Source: Bog-473 sp035534235
GTDB taxonomy: Bacteria > Actinomycetota > Acidimicrobiia > Acidimicrobiales > RAAP-2
Assembly (NCBI GenBank): GCA_035534235.1
Contig: DATLSH010000022.1
Span: forward strand, 1 to 44,961
DNA length: 44,961 bases
Direction: 5' to 3'
Shown here: positions 24,452 through 32,035 of the stretch, piece by piece
Layout of the letters: every line of letters begins with the position of its first letter
Position numbering within the stretch: position 1 is the stretch's first letter
Notes under the pieces: generated by a model
Told to the model about the DNA's origin: nothing
The model's input: only the letters and a program-made list of their open reading frames with translations
Database searches by the model: none
Program-made: the position numbers and the translations under genes

Positions 24452-24493
24452 GGTCACGGGCGGTCATGGGTGGGGTCAGGACCCCCGTAGCAT
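24452..24493 (+). promoter_or_regulatory. Candidate operator and -10 of the HAD gene: GGTCA direct repeats plus dyad
   Basis: Three direct GGTCA copies start at 24452, 24462 and 24474, about one helical turn apart. The last is part of a 14-base dyad GGGGTC-AG-GACCCC (24472-24485). TAGCAT (24488-24493) follows and is seven bases from the HAD ATG. Repeats at helical spacing just upstream of a -10 look like an activator or repressor site. The protein that binds is unknown. Confidence 0.45.
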
Positions 24494-24500
24494 GGGGGGT

Positions 24501-25298
24501 ATGGAGGCAGCATTCTTCGACCTCGACAAGACAGTGATAGACCGCGCCTCCATCGCCGCCTTCGGACGACCCTTCATGAAGGGCGGGCTGATCAATCGCA
24601 GGGTCGTGGCCCGGGCGGCGATTTCGCAGCTCATCTACCTCTACTTCGGAGCCGACGAGGAGCGCCTCGTCCGCGTGCGCGAGTCGATGCTGGCCATGAC
24701 CAAGGGGTGGGACCGGGCCCAGGTACGCCAGATCGTGCGCGAGACCTTGCTCCAGACCATTGAGCCCATCATGTACGCCGAGGCGCTCGAGCTCATGGAG
24801 CTGCACCGGGCGGCGGGCCACCGGGTGTACCTCGTCTCGGCCTCCCCGGAGGAGATCGTGCTCCCCCTGGCCGACATGCTGGGGGTCGACGGGGCCATCT
24901 GCTCGCGGGGCGAGGTCGACGAGGATGACCGCTACACCGGGCGCATGGCCTTCTACGCCTACGGGGAGGAGAAGGCCACCGCCATGCGCGAGCTGGCCGG
25001 GCGCACCGGCATCGACCTGGACGCCAGCTCTGCCTACTCGGACTCGGCCACTGACCTGCCCATGCTGGAAGCTGTCGGGCGCCCGGTGGCGGTCAATGCC
25101 GACCGGGCGCTGGCCAAGGTGGCCAAGGAGCGGGGCTGGGAGATGCGGAACTTCACCAAGCCGGTCCGCCTGCGCGACCGTGTGGGGCGCACGACTCCGG
25201 TGGTGACGACGGGCCTGGCCGTGGCCGGGGCCGCGCTGATCCTGTGGCGGCGGGGCAACCGGAGCCGCCACGCGCCCGGGGGGCGCGCCGCTGCCTGA
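24501..25298 (+). CDS. HAD-IB family phosphatase with C-terminal membrane helix
   Basis: 265 residues. Motif I is FFDLDKTVID (nucleophile Asp near the N-terminus), motif II is VYLVSASPEE, the conserved Lys is in GEEKATAM, and motif IV is YSDSATDLPML. These define the SerB-like HAD-IB subfamily, whose members hydrolyse small phosphate esters; the substrate is unknown. The C-terminus has a hydrophobic stretch TTGLAVAGAALILW followed by Arg-rich residues, so the protein is likely anchored to the membrane. The ATG follows TAGCAT by seven bases, suggesting a leaderless transcript. It is convergent with the 24-residue protein gene, 14 bases from its stop. Confidence 0.87.
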   Translation: MEAAFFDLDKTVIDRASIAAFGRPFMKGGLINRRVVARAAISQLIYLYFGADEERLVRVRESMLAMTKGWDRAQVRQIVRETLLQTIEPIMYAEALELMELHRAAGHRVYLVSASPEEIVLPLADMLGVDGAICSRGEVDEDDRYTGRMAFYAYGEEKATAMRELAGRTGIDLDASSAYSDSATDLPMLEAVGRPVAVNADRALAKVAKERGWEMRNFTKPVRLRDRVGRTTPVVTTGLAVAGAALILWRRGNRSRHAPGGRAAA

Positions 25299-25312
25299 GG
25301 CGCTGGCGCGTC

Positions 25313-25387
25313 CTAGGCGTCCTTGAGCCGCCGGGCGGCAGCGAACCCGAGTCCGAAAATCAGGGCCAGGAACAGCAGCTTCTTCAT
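25313..25387 (-). CDS. 24-residue hydrophobic small protein
   Basis: The ATG at 25387 opens a frame of 24 codons ending in TAG. It begins MKKLLFLALIFG, continues with LGFAAA and ends with the basic tail RRLKDA. This is a short membrane-insertable helix with positive ends. TAGGAT (25401-25396) lies eight bases before the ATG, the same arrangement as at other starts in the window, which supports real expression. It resembles in style the tiny hydrophobic proteins of Actinobacteria (such as the 39-residue DLW-39 type) but is shorter and lacks that C-terminal motif. It sits between the HAD gene and the sigma factor. Function unknown. Confidence 0.6.
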   Translation of the reverse strand: MKKLLFLALIFGLGFAAARRLKDA

Positions 25388-25418
25388 GGCGGGCGATCCT
25401 ATCGGGTCGCGGCCGGGG

Positions 25419-26357
25419 TCAGACGGTGAGCAGGTCGCGGGCGCCCGTGTCCGAGGAGGGGTGGCGCAGCTTGGACATGGCCCGGGCCTCAATCTGGCGG
25501 ATGCGCTCGCGGGTCAGGTTGAAGTGCTCGCCCACCTCTTCCAGTGTCCGGGGCTCTCCCCGGTCGAGACCGAAGCGCAGGCGGAGTATCTCGCGCTCGC
25601 GCTCGTCGAGGGGGGAGAGGAGGCGCCCGATCTCGTCGGGCAACAGGGAGACGGCGGCCACCTCAAATGGTGACTCGGCGGAACGGTCCTCGACCACGTC
25701 GCCCAGCTCGGCGTCGCCGTCCTCACGGAGCGGCTCGGAGAGGGAGAGCGGCTCGGCCCGGAAACGCAGGGCCTCGACCAGCTTGTCCTCGGGCATCTCG
25801 ACCTCAATGCCCAACTCGGCCAGGGTGGCCGGGCGACCGAGCTTGAGCTCCAGGCGGGCCTGCGCCTTCTGCACCCGGGCCAGCGTGTCGCCGGCGTGGA
25901 CGGGGAGGCGGATGGTGCGCCCCGTGTTGGCGATGCCGCGGGTGATGGCCTGGCGGATCCACCAGGTGGCGTAGGTGGAGAACTTGAACCCCTTGCGCCA
26001 GTCGAACTTCTCGACGGCATGCATCAGTCCGAGGTTGCCCTCCTGAATCAGGTCCAGCAAGGGGAGGCCCGAGGCTTGATACTTCTTGGCGATGGACACC
26101 ACCAGGCGCAGGTTGGATTGGACGAAGGTCTGCTGGGCCTGCTCCCCCTCAATGACGCAGCGGCGCATCTCGCGCTTCTTGGCCGGGGTGAGGCCCTTGG
26201 GCGCCTTGGCCACGTCCTCCTCGGCCGCCCGCCCGGCCTCGATCGCCTGGGCCAGCCGAACCTCGTCGTCCTTGGTGAGCAGGGGATACTGCCCGATATC
26301 TGTCAGATAGAGCCGTACGAGGTCCTCGTCGTCGCGCTCAATACGTTCCTTGGCCAA
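25419..26357 (-). CDS. RpoD-like sigma-70 factor, group 1/2 without region 1.1
   Basis: 312 residues. Region 1.2 is DLVRLYLTDIGQYPLLT, region 2 is NLRLVVSIAKKYQASGLPLLDL with FSTYATWWIRQAI, region 3 is RLPVHAGDTLARVQ, and region 4.2 is RTLEEVGEHFNLTRERIRQIE. It lacks the long region 1.1 and the N-terminal extension of housekeeping HrdB/SigA, so it may be an alternative SigB-type or HrdD-like factor, although it could be the primary factor of a reduced type. The start is TTG at 26357, because an in-frame stop lies just upstream and no ATG or GTG is near. GAGGGAAGG ends 11 bases before it. TACAAT (26470-26465) is a possible -10 about 110 bases upstream. Confidence 0.88.
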   Translation of the reverse strand: MAKERIERDDEDLVRLYLTDIGQYPLLTKDDEVRLAQAIEAGRAAEEDVAKAPKGLTPAKKREMRRCVIEGEQAQQTFVQSNLRLVVSIAKKYQASGLPLLDLIQEGNLGLMHAVEKFDWRKGFKFSTYATWWIRQAITRGIANTGRTIRLPVHAGDTLARVQKAQARLELKLGRPATLAELGIEVEMPEDKLVEALRFRAEPLSLSEPLREDGDAELGDVVEDRSAESPFEVAAVSLLPDEIGRLLSPLDEREREILRLRFGLDRGEPRTLEEVGEHFNLTRERIRQIEARAMSKLRHPSSDTGARDLLTV

Positions 26358-26571
26358 GATCTGCCGAACCTTCCCTCATCGTGGGCCTCGGCTGGAGATC
26401 TCCATGCCGGGCGTTGCTGCTCCGAGCACACCTGTCCGCCAGGGCGCGCCAAGACTGCTTTGACATTGTAATGGGCGCGTCAAGATGCCCACGCACAAGG
26501 GATAACGCCTGCGACACCCGATAATCACGCAAAGTGCAGAAATAGCTTCCATCCGGCATCCCTCTCCGGGA

Positions 26572-27096
26572 TCAGCCCACGAGGCCGACGAACCACCCCC
26601 GCTGGACGCCTTCATCGAAAAGCGCTTGGCCGCGCGCCACCTCCTCCGACCCGCTGCGGCAGGCCGGCCCGAGCACCGCCATGGCCGGGGCCTCGCTGGC
26701 CGGATCGGCCCCGGCCAGATGACGGCTATAGGCCTGGACCAGGCAGGGCAGGTACGCCCGGACCAGGCCCGACAATCGGGTGAAGCCCGGGCCGGCATGA
26801 TCCAGAGCGCTGAGCTGGTCGGTGAGGGGCCCGGAGGGAGGGACCACCAGGGCATCCCGAACGACGTCGGCCCGCACCGCGAGGCGTTCGCTCCAGCGGG
26901 CGGCCACATCGGCGTGGTGCAGCGAGGCGGCGGCGAAGAAGACCCGTAATTCCGCGTCCCACGGCTGACCGCTGTCCCCGGCCGAGGCCCACTCCCCCGT
27001 CAATTCGAAGAGGTGGCGCTCCACCCAGCAGTAACCCCCGACCAGTGCGTCCAGCTGGTCGATGGTCCGCCATCCGGCCGCAAACAGATCAGCCAC
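26572..27096 (-). CDS. Unrecognised helical protein co-translated with nadE
   Basis: 174 residues starting at GTG 27096, which overlaps the nadE stop by 8 bases (GTGGCTGA). I do not recognise the family. It appears to be a bundle of about five helices. GYCWVERHLFELTGEW contains two Glu residues four apart, SLHHADVAARWSERL contains two His, and LVRAYLPCLVQAYSRHL contains a Cys. The spacing is faintly like ferritin-like or MiaE-type metal bundles, but a full ligand set is not clear. The tight overlap suggests its function is linked to NAD synthesis or simply to nadE expression. Reading the frame further upstream only runs through nadE, so the longer version is not real. Confidence 0.7.
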   Translation of the reverse strand: MADLFAAGWRTIDQLDALVGGYCWVERHLFELTGEWASAGDSGQPWDAELRVFFAAASLHHADVAARWSERLAVRADVVRDALVVPPSGPLTDQLSALDHAGPGFTRLSGLVRAYLPCLVQAYSRHLAGADPASEAPAMAVLGPACRSGSEEVARGQALFDEGVQRGWFVGLVG

Positions 27097-28840
27097 GCGG
27101 CTCCTCGGCGGCCAATGGCTCTCCGGCCGGTGAGCGGTAGCGGTTGGTGATGGGCATGCGGCGGTCCTTGCCGAAGGCCTTGGTCGTGATGCGCACCCCG
27201 GGCGGCATCTGGCGCCGCTTGTACTCCGCCCCGTCGACCAGGCGCACCACCTGGTCCACCAGCGCGGGGTCGAAGCCCTCGGCCACGAGCTCCGCCGCCG
27301 TGCGGTCGCGCTCGACGTAGCCAGCCAGCACCGGGTCGAGCTGCCCGTAGGGCGGCAGGGACTGGTCGTCGCGCTGGTCGGGGCGGAGTTCGGCCGAGGG
27401 TGGCTTGTCGAGCACGCTGTCGGGGATCGGACCGGGCAGGCCCTCCAGTACCGCCTGGGTGTTTCGGTAGCGGCACAGGTCGTAGACCAGCGTCTTGGGC
27501 ACGTCCTTAATGACGGCGAACCCGCCCGCCGAGTCGCCGTAGAGCGTGGAGTAACCGGTGGCCATTTCGCTCTTGTTGCCGGTCGTGAGCACAATCCACC
27601 CTTTAGCGTTGGACAGGCCCATGAGAAGGACTCCGCGCAGTCGGGATTGCAGGTTCTCGTCGGTCAGCCCGAAGGGTTCGCGCCCGAGCACCCCGGCCAG
27701 CATGGAGCTGAAGGCCACGTGGGCCTCCTCAATGGGCACCACCCGCAGCTCAATTCCGAGGTGCTCGGCCAGGACGCCGGCGTCGTGGCGCGACCCGTCG
27801 CTGGAGTAGCGCGAGGGCATGGAGATGCCGTGCACCCTCTGGCGGCCGAGCGCATCGACGGCGACGGTGGCCACCAGGGACGAGTCGATGCCGCCCGAGA
27901 GGCCGATCACCGCGTCGGTGAAGCCGTTCTTGCCCATGTAGTCCCGGGTCCCGAGCACCAGGGCCTGGTAGACCTCGGCCTCGTCGGACAGGGTGGGCCG
28001 CGGTGCCGGGCGGGAGAGCGCCGGGCGCACCGGATCCCCGGTCCCGGTGACCGTCACCCGGGGCAGCAGCTCGCTCACCGTGCGGTGTCGGTGGGCGCCG
28101 AGCGGGATGTCCACCACGACCAGGTCCGGGGCGAACTGGGCGCCCGACGCCAGCAGCGTGCCGTCGGAGGCGACGACCAGCGAGTCGCCATCGAAGACCA
28201 GCTCGTCCTGGCCCCCCACCTGGTTGACGTAGGCGATGGCGCAGCCGGCTTCGGCCACCCGCTGGCGCAGCACGGCCATCCGCTCGGAACGGCGTCCCCG
28301 GTGGTACGGCGAGGCGTTGAGGTTGACCACCACGTCGGCCCCGGCCCGGCCCTGATGGGCCACCGGCCCGTCGGCGAACCACACGTCCTCGCAGACCGAG
28401 ATGCCCACCCAGGCCCCGGCCACGCCGAAGAGAGTGGGCTGCTCGCTCCCCGGGATGAACCAGCGCTGCTCGTCGAAGACCCCGTAGTTGGGCAGGAGCT
28501 GTTTGCGGTACAGGCCGACCACCCGACCGCCGGCGCACACGGCCGCCGCGTTGGACAGGCCGGCACCGGCCGCGGCCGACCCGACATGACCGACGACGGC
28601 GACGCAGCGGCCGGTGGCCGCCGCCACCTTGTCCAGCGCCACCACGTTGTCGGCCACGAAACCGGGCTTGAGCAGGAGGTCCTCGGGTGGGTACCCGGTG
28701 ATGGCGAGCTCGGGCACCACGCACAGGTCGGCCCCGGCTGACTCGGCAGCCGAGAGGGCGGCCAGTATGCGGTCAACGTTGCCCGCCAGGTCGCCAACCA
28801 CGGTATTGAGTTGCGCGGCGGCCAGGCGCAGGAACGACAC
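27089..28840 (-). CDS. nadE: Glutamine-dependent NAD+ synthetase
   Basis: 583 residues with two domains. The N-terminal nitrilase-type glutaminase (LRLAAAQLNTVVGDLAGN, catalytic Glu in VPELAITGYPPEDLL, Lys in YRKQLLPNYGVFDE, Cys in GISVCEDVW) supplies ammonia. The C-terminal synthetase has the PP-loop IGLSGGIDSSLVA and TTGNKSEMATGYSTLYGD. It amidates deamido-NAD to NAD+. Length is typical for the short two-domain form; M. tuberculosis NadE is longer. The GTG start is six bases after TAGGCT (28852-28847), with no Shine-Dalgarno sequence. That box lies within the end of the upstream TetR gene, so nadE can be transcribed independently of it. Confidence 0.95.
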   Translation of the reverse strand: MSFLRLAAAQLNTVVGDLAGNVDRILAALSAAESAGADLCVVPELAITGYPPEDLLLKPGFVADNVVALDKVAAATGRCVAVVGHVGSAAAGAGLSNAAAVCAGGRVVGLYRKQLLPNYGVFDEQRWFIPGSEQPTLFGVAGAWVGISVCEDVWFADGPVAHQGRAGADVVVNLNASPYHRGRRSERMAVLRQRVAEAGCAIAYVNQVGGQDELVFDGDSLVVASDGTLLASGAQFAPDLVVVDIPLGAHRHRTVSELLPRVTVTGTGDPVRPALSRPAPRPTLSDEAEVYQALVLGTRDYMGKNGFTDAVIGLSGGIDSSLVATVAVDALGRQRVHGISMPSRYSSDGSRHDAGVLAEHLGIELRVVPIEEAHVAFSSMLAGVLGREPFGLTDENLQSRLRGVLLMGLSNAKGWIVLTTGNKSEMATGYSTLYGDSAGGFAVIKDVPKTLVYDLCRYRNTQAVLEGLPGPIPDSVLDKPPSAELRPDQRDDQSLPPYGQLDPVLAGYVERDRTAAELVAEGFDPALVDQVVRLVDGAEYKRRQMPPGVRITTKAFGKDRRMPITNRYRSPAGEPLAAEEPRG

Positions 28841-28844
28841 GAAT

Positions 28845-29486
28845 TCAGCCTAACGGCCGGTGCCTCGTTCCCCGAGAGCCGCTGGGACGCAGGGCTCCTC
28901 GCAGCAGAGTGTCGCCGACCTCGCGGAGGATGTCAGCGAGGGGTGGGTGCTCGGGCCACCATCCGATCAGCCAGTTGGCGACGGCAAGCATGTACGCACC
29001 GGTCAGGCTCTCGGCGAGGCGTCGTGGTGAGAGCTCGGGGCGCAGTTCGCCAACTGATTGCGCGTCGGCGAAGAGGGCGGTCAGCAATTCGTAGGTATGC
29101 AACTCGCGCTCACTGAGCGCACCCGAAGCTCCCCAGAAGAGCCGTGAGCGGATAACGACGACTGCCATGAATTCGGTGTCACGGGCGAAGACGGCCGCCA
29201 GCGTGTCCATGAGCTCGGAGATGGTCGTGGTGATCGGCTCCCGGGGGTGCCGGCCCGACAAGGCGGCGAGGAGGGTGTGAAAGTCCTCGACAGCGCGCAG
29301 TGCGTACTCGTCGAGGACGGCTTCCTTGGTCGGAAAGTAGTTGTAGAAGGTGGGCTCGCTGATCGAGAGTTCGCCGACGATCTCGTGCACCCGAACCGCA
29401 TCGAAGCCGCGGGACCGGAAGGCCGCGATGGCCGATTCGTAGATCTGCGTGCGCAGATGCTCCTTCTTCTCCTCACGAAGCCCCAT
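28845..29486 (-). CDS. TetR-family transcriptional regulator
   Basis: 213 residues. The N-terminal helix-turn-helix is seen in IYESAIAAFRSRGFDAVRV and ELSISEPTFYNYFPTKEAV, the canonical TetR signature. The C-terminal ligand domain (FHTLLAALSGRH onward) is variable and gives no clue to the effector. It is divergent from the membrane/SRPBCC gene pair and probably represses that pair and itself through the AT-rich gap. Its stop lies four bases before the nadE start on the same strand. Confidence 0.9.
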   Translation of the reverse strand: MGLREEKKEHLRTQIYESAIAAFRSRGFDAVRVHEIVGELSISEPTFYNYFPTKEAVLDEYALRAVEDFHTLLAALSGRHPREPITTTISELMDTLAAVFARDTEFMAVVVIRSRLFWGASGALSERELHTYELLTALFADAQSVGELRPELSPRRLAESLTGAYMLAVANWLIGWWPEHPPLADILREVGDTLLRGALRPSGSRGTRHRPLG

Positions 29487-29543
29487 GTTGACAACTTTTC
29501 ATTTAGTAGCTATAAGTATTGGGTAGCATAATCTATTTTGGGG
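29487..29543. promoter_or_regulatory. AT-rich operator/promoter region next to the TetR gene
   Basis: A sharp drop in GC directly upstream of the TetR ATG. It contains a small dyad GTTG-A-CAAC (29487-29495) and, on the plus strand, overlapping TAGCAT (29524-29529) and TAATCT (29529-29534) boxes. These could drive the divergent membrane/SRPBCC genes. A longer symmetrical TetR operator was not found by eye. Confidence 0.4.
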
Positions 29544-29656
29544 ATGGCATGGCGCACGCGGGGACACAGTGACGGCGCAGGGCACGAGGGGGTCAGGACC
29601 GGCCCGGGAGGCCATCGTTGCCCGCTGACCATCGGCGCTAGATACTGCGGTACGCG

Positions 29657-30130
29657 GTGGCATTCACCGCAGGGACGAACCTGATGATCAACACGGCGTT
29701 CGCTTGGGAATCCACCGCCGGTCACGTCTGGGTGCCGGAATGGAGGGTGCCCCTCGTCGCCGGGCCCAGCGTCATCGGCGGCACGCTCTCCATGCTCGTT
29801 GTCCTTCCCTTGACGACGAGCATGATCTGCACCCTCGGCATCCGTTCCTACCAGCGCGGCGGTCTCAGGGTGCTCCGGGCCGATGCATTACCACCAGCGG
29901 TCCGTTCCCTGATGGTCGGCCCGGTGCGGCGCGGCCTGCGGCTGGCCGCGGGGAGCGTGGCTGCTTTCGGCCCCGTGACCATCCTCGCCGGCTCAACCCT
30001 TCTCGGCCATGGCGTTTCCCGAAGCGCCTACGTGGCGTCTCAGGCCATCGCCGGAGTGCTCCTCGGCGCCATGGTCACCCCGGTGGCGGCCATGGCAGCC
30101 ATGGCCGAGCCCGCGGGGGCCTCCGGATGA
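29657..30130 (+). CDS. Small membrane protein of the TetR-linked pair
   Basis: 157 residues with about four hydrophobic segments: one at the N-terminus (AFTAGTNLMINTAFAW), VAGPSVIGGTLSMLVVLPLT, AAGSVAAFGPVTILAGSTLL and a last one AIAGVLLGAMVTPVAAMAA. I do not recognise a family. An in-frame TAG lies at 29639-29641, so the start is GTG 29657 (a CTG at 29645 is the only other choice). The gene overlaps the SRPBCC gene by 4 bases (ATGA). Being divergent from a TetR gene suggests inducible expression. Confidence 0.65.
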   Translation: MAFTAGTNLMINTAFAWESTAGHVWVPEWRVPLVAGPSVIGGTLSMLVVLPLTTSMICTLGIRSYQRGGLRVLRADALPPAVRSLMVGPVRRGLRLAAGSVAAFGPVTILAGSTLLGHGVSRSAYVASQAIAGVLLGAMVTPVAAMAAMAEPAGASG

Positions 30131-30597
30131 ACGGCTCGGCCGCATTGGAGATGAAGTCCCGTCCCGAAATGATCTACGACCTCGTCGCCGACGTGTCACG
30201 CATGGGCGAGTGGAGCCCCGAGTGCTACCGGCGCGAGTGGCTCGATGGCGCCACCGAGGCTGAGGTCGGGGCCCGGTTCGCCGGTCACAACAAGTCCGGC
30301 GTCTTCCGCTGGTCGAACGTCTCGCAGATCACCAGGGCCGAACGCGGCAGGATCCTCTCGTGGACCATGGGTCCCGGGGACGACCCGTATTCGGCGTGGC
30401 AGTACACCTTCGAACCGACGGCCGACGGAGTCGTCGTGACCGAGACGTTCCGGTCCCTCAGGCGCACGCTCCTCGGCCGGCTCTCCACCGTGCCCCTGGG
30501 TGGCCCACGCCGGAGCCAGGCCCGCCTCCAATCCGGTATCCAAAGGACGCTCGAACGGCTGCGGGCCGCAGCCGAGGCACAGCCCGGCCTCCCATAG
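30127..30597 (+). CDS. SRPBCC-family (START-like) lipid/ligand-binding protein
   Basis: 156 residues. It opens with the polyketide-cyclase/START pattern AALEMKSRPEMIYDLVADVSRMGEWSPE-type text (short blocks MIYDLVADVSRMGEWSPEC and RFAGHNKSG), and has the later strand GVVVTETF. Such proteins form a deep hydrophobic cavity; the ligand is unknown. Translation is coupled to the preceding membrane protein through ATGA. Both are divergent from a TetR regulator, so the three genes look like a small ligand-responsive unit. Confidence 0.8.
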   Translation: MNGSAALEMKSRPEMIYDLVADVSRMGEWSPECYRREWLDGATEAEVGARFAGHNKSGVFRWSNVSQITRAERGRILSWTMGPGDDPYSAWQYTFEPTADGVVVTETFRSLRRTLLGRLSTVPLGGPRRSQARLQSGIQRTLERLRAAAEAQPGLP

Positions 30598-30678
30598 TCC
30601 GGAATCAGGACCTGGTGGGCGGGGGCGCCGTCGTGGCTGCCGTCGGAGGGGTGTCTCCGCACCTGCGAAACTTGTCCG

Positions 30679-32013
30679 GTGCAGAGCCAGCGTGACTACG
30701 TGTTGCGGACCGTGGAGGAGCGAGGCATCCGCTTCGTCCAGCTGTGGTTCACCGACGTCCTCGGGACCCCCAAGGGGTTCAACATCACCTCGGCCGAGTT
30801 GGAGAACGCCCTGAGTGAGGGCATGACCTTCGACGGCTCGGCCATCGACGGCTTCAGCCGGGTGCAGGAGGCCGACGTCCTGGCCCGGCCCGATCCCAAG
30901 ACGTTCCAACTGCTGCCCTGGCATGACGACGACTCCGCCGTGGCCCGCGTCTTCTGTGACATCGCCAACCTGGACGGGACCCCGTTCGGCGGCGATCCCC
31001 GCCACACCCTGCGCCGCACGTTGGAGGGGGCGCGGTCCTCGGGGTACACATTCTTCGCCGCCCCCGAGGTGGAGTACTTCTACTTCGCCGACGCCGATCC
31101 GGTGCGGGGACCCCAGGCCCTCGACTCGGGCTCCTACTTCGACCTCAGCGTGGCCGACCTGACCAGCGACCTGCGCCGGCGCTCGGTGCTCATGCTGGAG
31201 GAGATGGGGATCCCCGTGGAGCACACCCAGCACGAGGACGCCCGGAGCCAGCACGAGATCGACCTGCGCTACACCGACGCCCTGACCATGGCCGACACCG
31301 TGATGACCACCCGCATGGTCATAAAGGAAATGGCCCGGAGGGAGGGTGTCTTCGCCAGCTTCATGCCCAAGCCTCTCGCCGGCGTGCAGGGATCGGGCAT
31401 GCACACCCACATCTCGCTGTGGGAGGGCGAGCGGAACGCCTTCATCGACGAGAGCGACGAGTACGGGCTGTCCGCGGTGGCCCGCCAGTTCATCGCCGGC
31501 CTCCTGCACCACGCCCGGGAGATCACCGCGGTGACCAACCAGTGGGTCAACTCCTACAAGCGGCTCATCGGTGGCTACGAGGCACCCGTACACGTCAGCT
31601 GGGCCCGCAACAACCGCTCGGCCCTGGTGCGCGTGCCGGTGGTCAAGCACGGCAAGCCCGAGTCAACACGGTTGGAGTACCGGGCCCCGGACAGTGCCTG
31701 CAACCCCTACCTGGCCTTCTCGGTCATCCTGGCCGCGGGCCTGCGGGGCATCACCGAGGGCTACCCCCTGCCCCCGGAAGCCGACGCCAACCTCTTCACC
31801 CTGACCGGCCGGGAGCTGGCCGCCAAGGGCATCGAATCGCTTCCCCCGAGCCTGCACGACGCCGTGAACGAAATGGAGAAGTCCGAGCTCCTGGCTGACA
31901 CCCTGGGCGACCACGTCTTCGAGTGGTTCATCCGCAACAAGCGGGCCGAATGGGATGCCTACCAGGCTCAGGTCACCCAGTTCGAACTCGACCGTTACCT
32001 GCCGCTCCTGTGA
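30679..32013 (+). CDS. glnA: Glutamine synthetase type I (GlnA2-like)
   Basis: 444 residues. The beta-grasp start has RFVQLWFTDVLGTPKGF. The catalytic domain has the metal/ATP blocks FDGSAIDGFSRVQEAD, APEVEYFYF, HTHISLWEG, NQWVNSYKRLIGGYEAP, NNRSALVRVP and EYRAPDSACNPYLAFSVILAAGLRG. It closely tracks M. tuberculosis GlnA2. The region that carries the adenylylation Tyr in type I-beta enzymes reads ANLFTLTG, with no obvious Tyr, so control by adenylylation is unlikely. The GTG start follows GAAACT (30667-30672) by six bases. A GlnR-like regulator gene starts 22 bases downstream, linking it to nitrogen control. Confidence 0.93.
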   Translation: MQSQRDYVLRTVEERGIRFVQLWFTDVLGTPKGFNITSAELENALSEGMTFDGSAIDGFSRVQEADVLARPDPKTFQLLPWHDDDSAVARVFCDIANLDGTPFGGDPRHTLRRTLEGARSSGYTFFAAPEVEYFYFADADPVRGPQALDSGSYFDLSVADLTSDLRRRSVLMLEEMGIPVEHTQHEDARSQHEIDLRYTDALTMADTVMTTRMVIKEMARREGVFASFMPKPLAGVQGSGMHTHISLWEGERNAFIDESDEYGLSAVARQFIAGLLHHAREITAVTNQWVNSYKRLIGGYEAPVHVSWARNNRSALVRVPVVKHGKPESTRLEYRAPDSACNPYLAFSVILAAGLRGITEGYPLPPEADANLFTLTGRELAAKGIESLPPSLHDAVNEMEKSELLADTLGDHVFEWFIRNKRAEWDAYQAQVTQFELDRYLPLL

Positions 32014-32035
32014 CGCCACCCGGGACGCCGCACTG

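Noticed and set aside
29544..29684. A 46-codon plus-strand frame with TAATCT nine bases before its ATG
   Set aside because: The promoter geometry is attractive, but the peptide is Arg/Gly/His-rich with no pattern, and it overlaps the start of the membrane protein gene. More likely the box serves the downstream genes.
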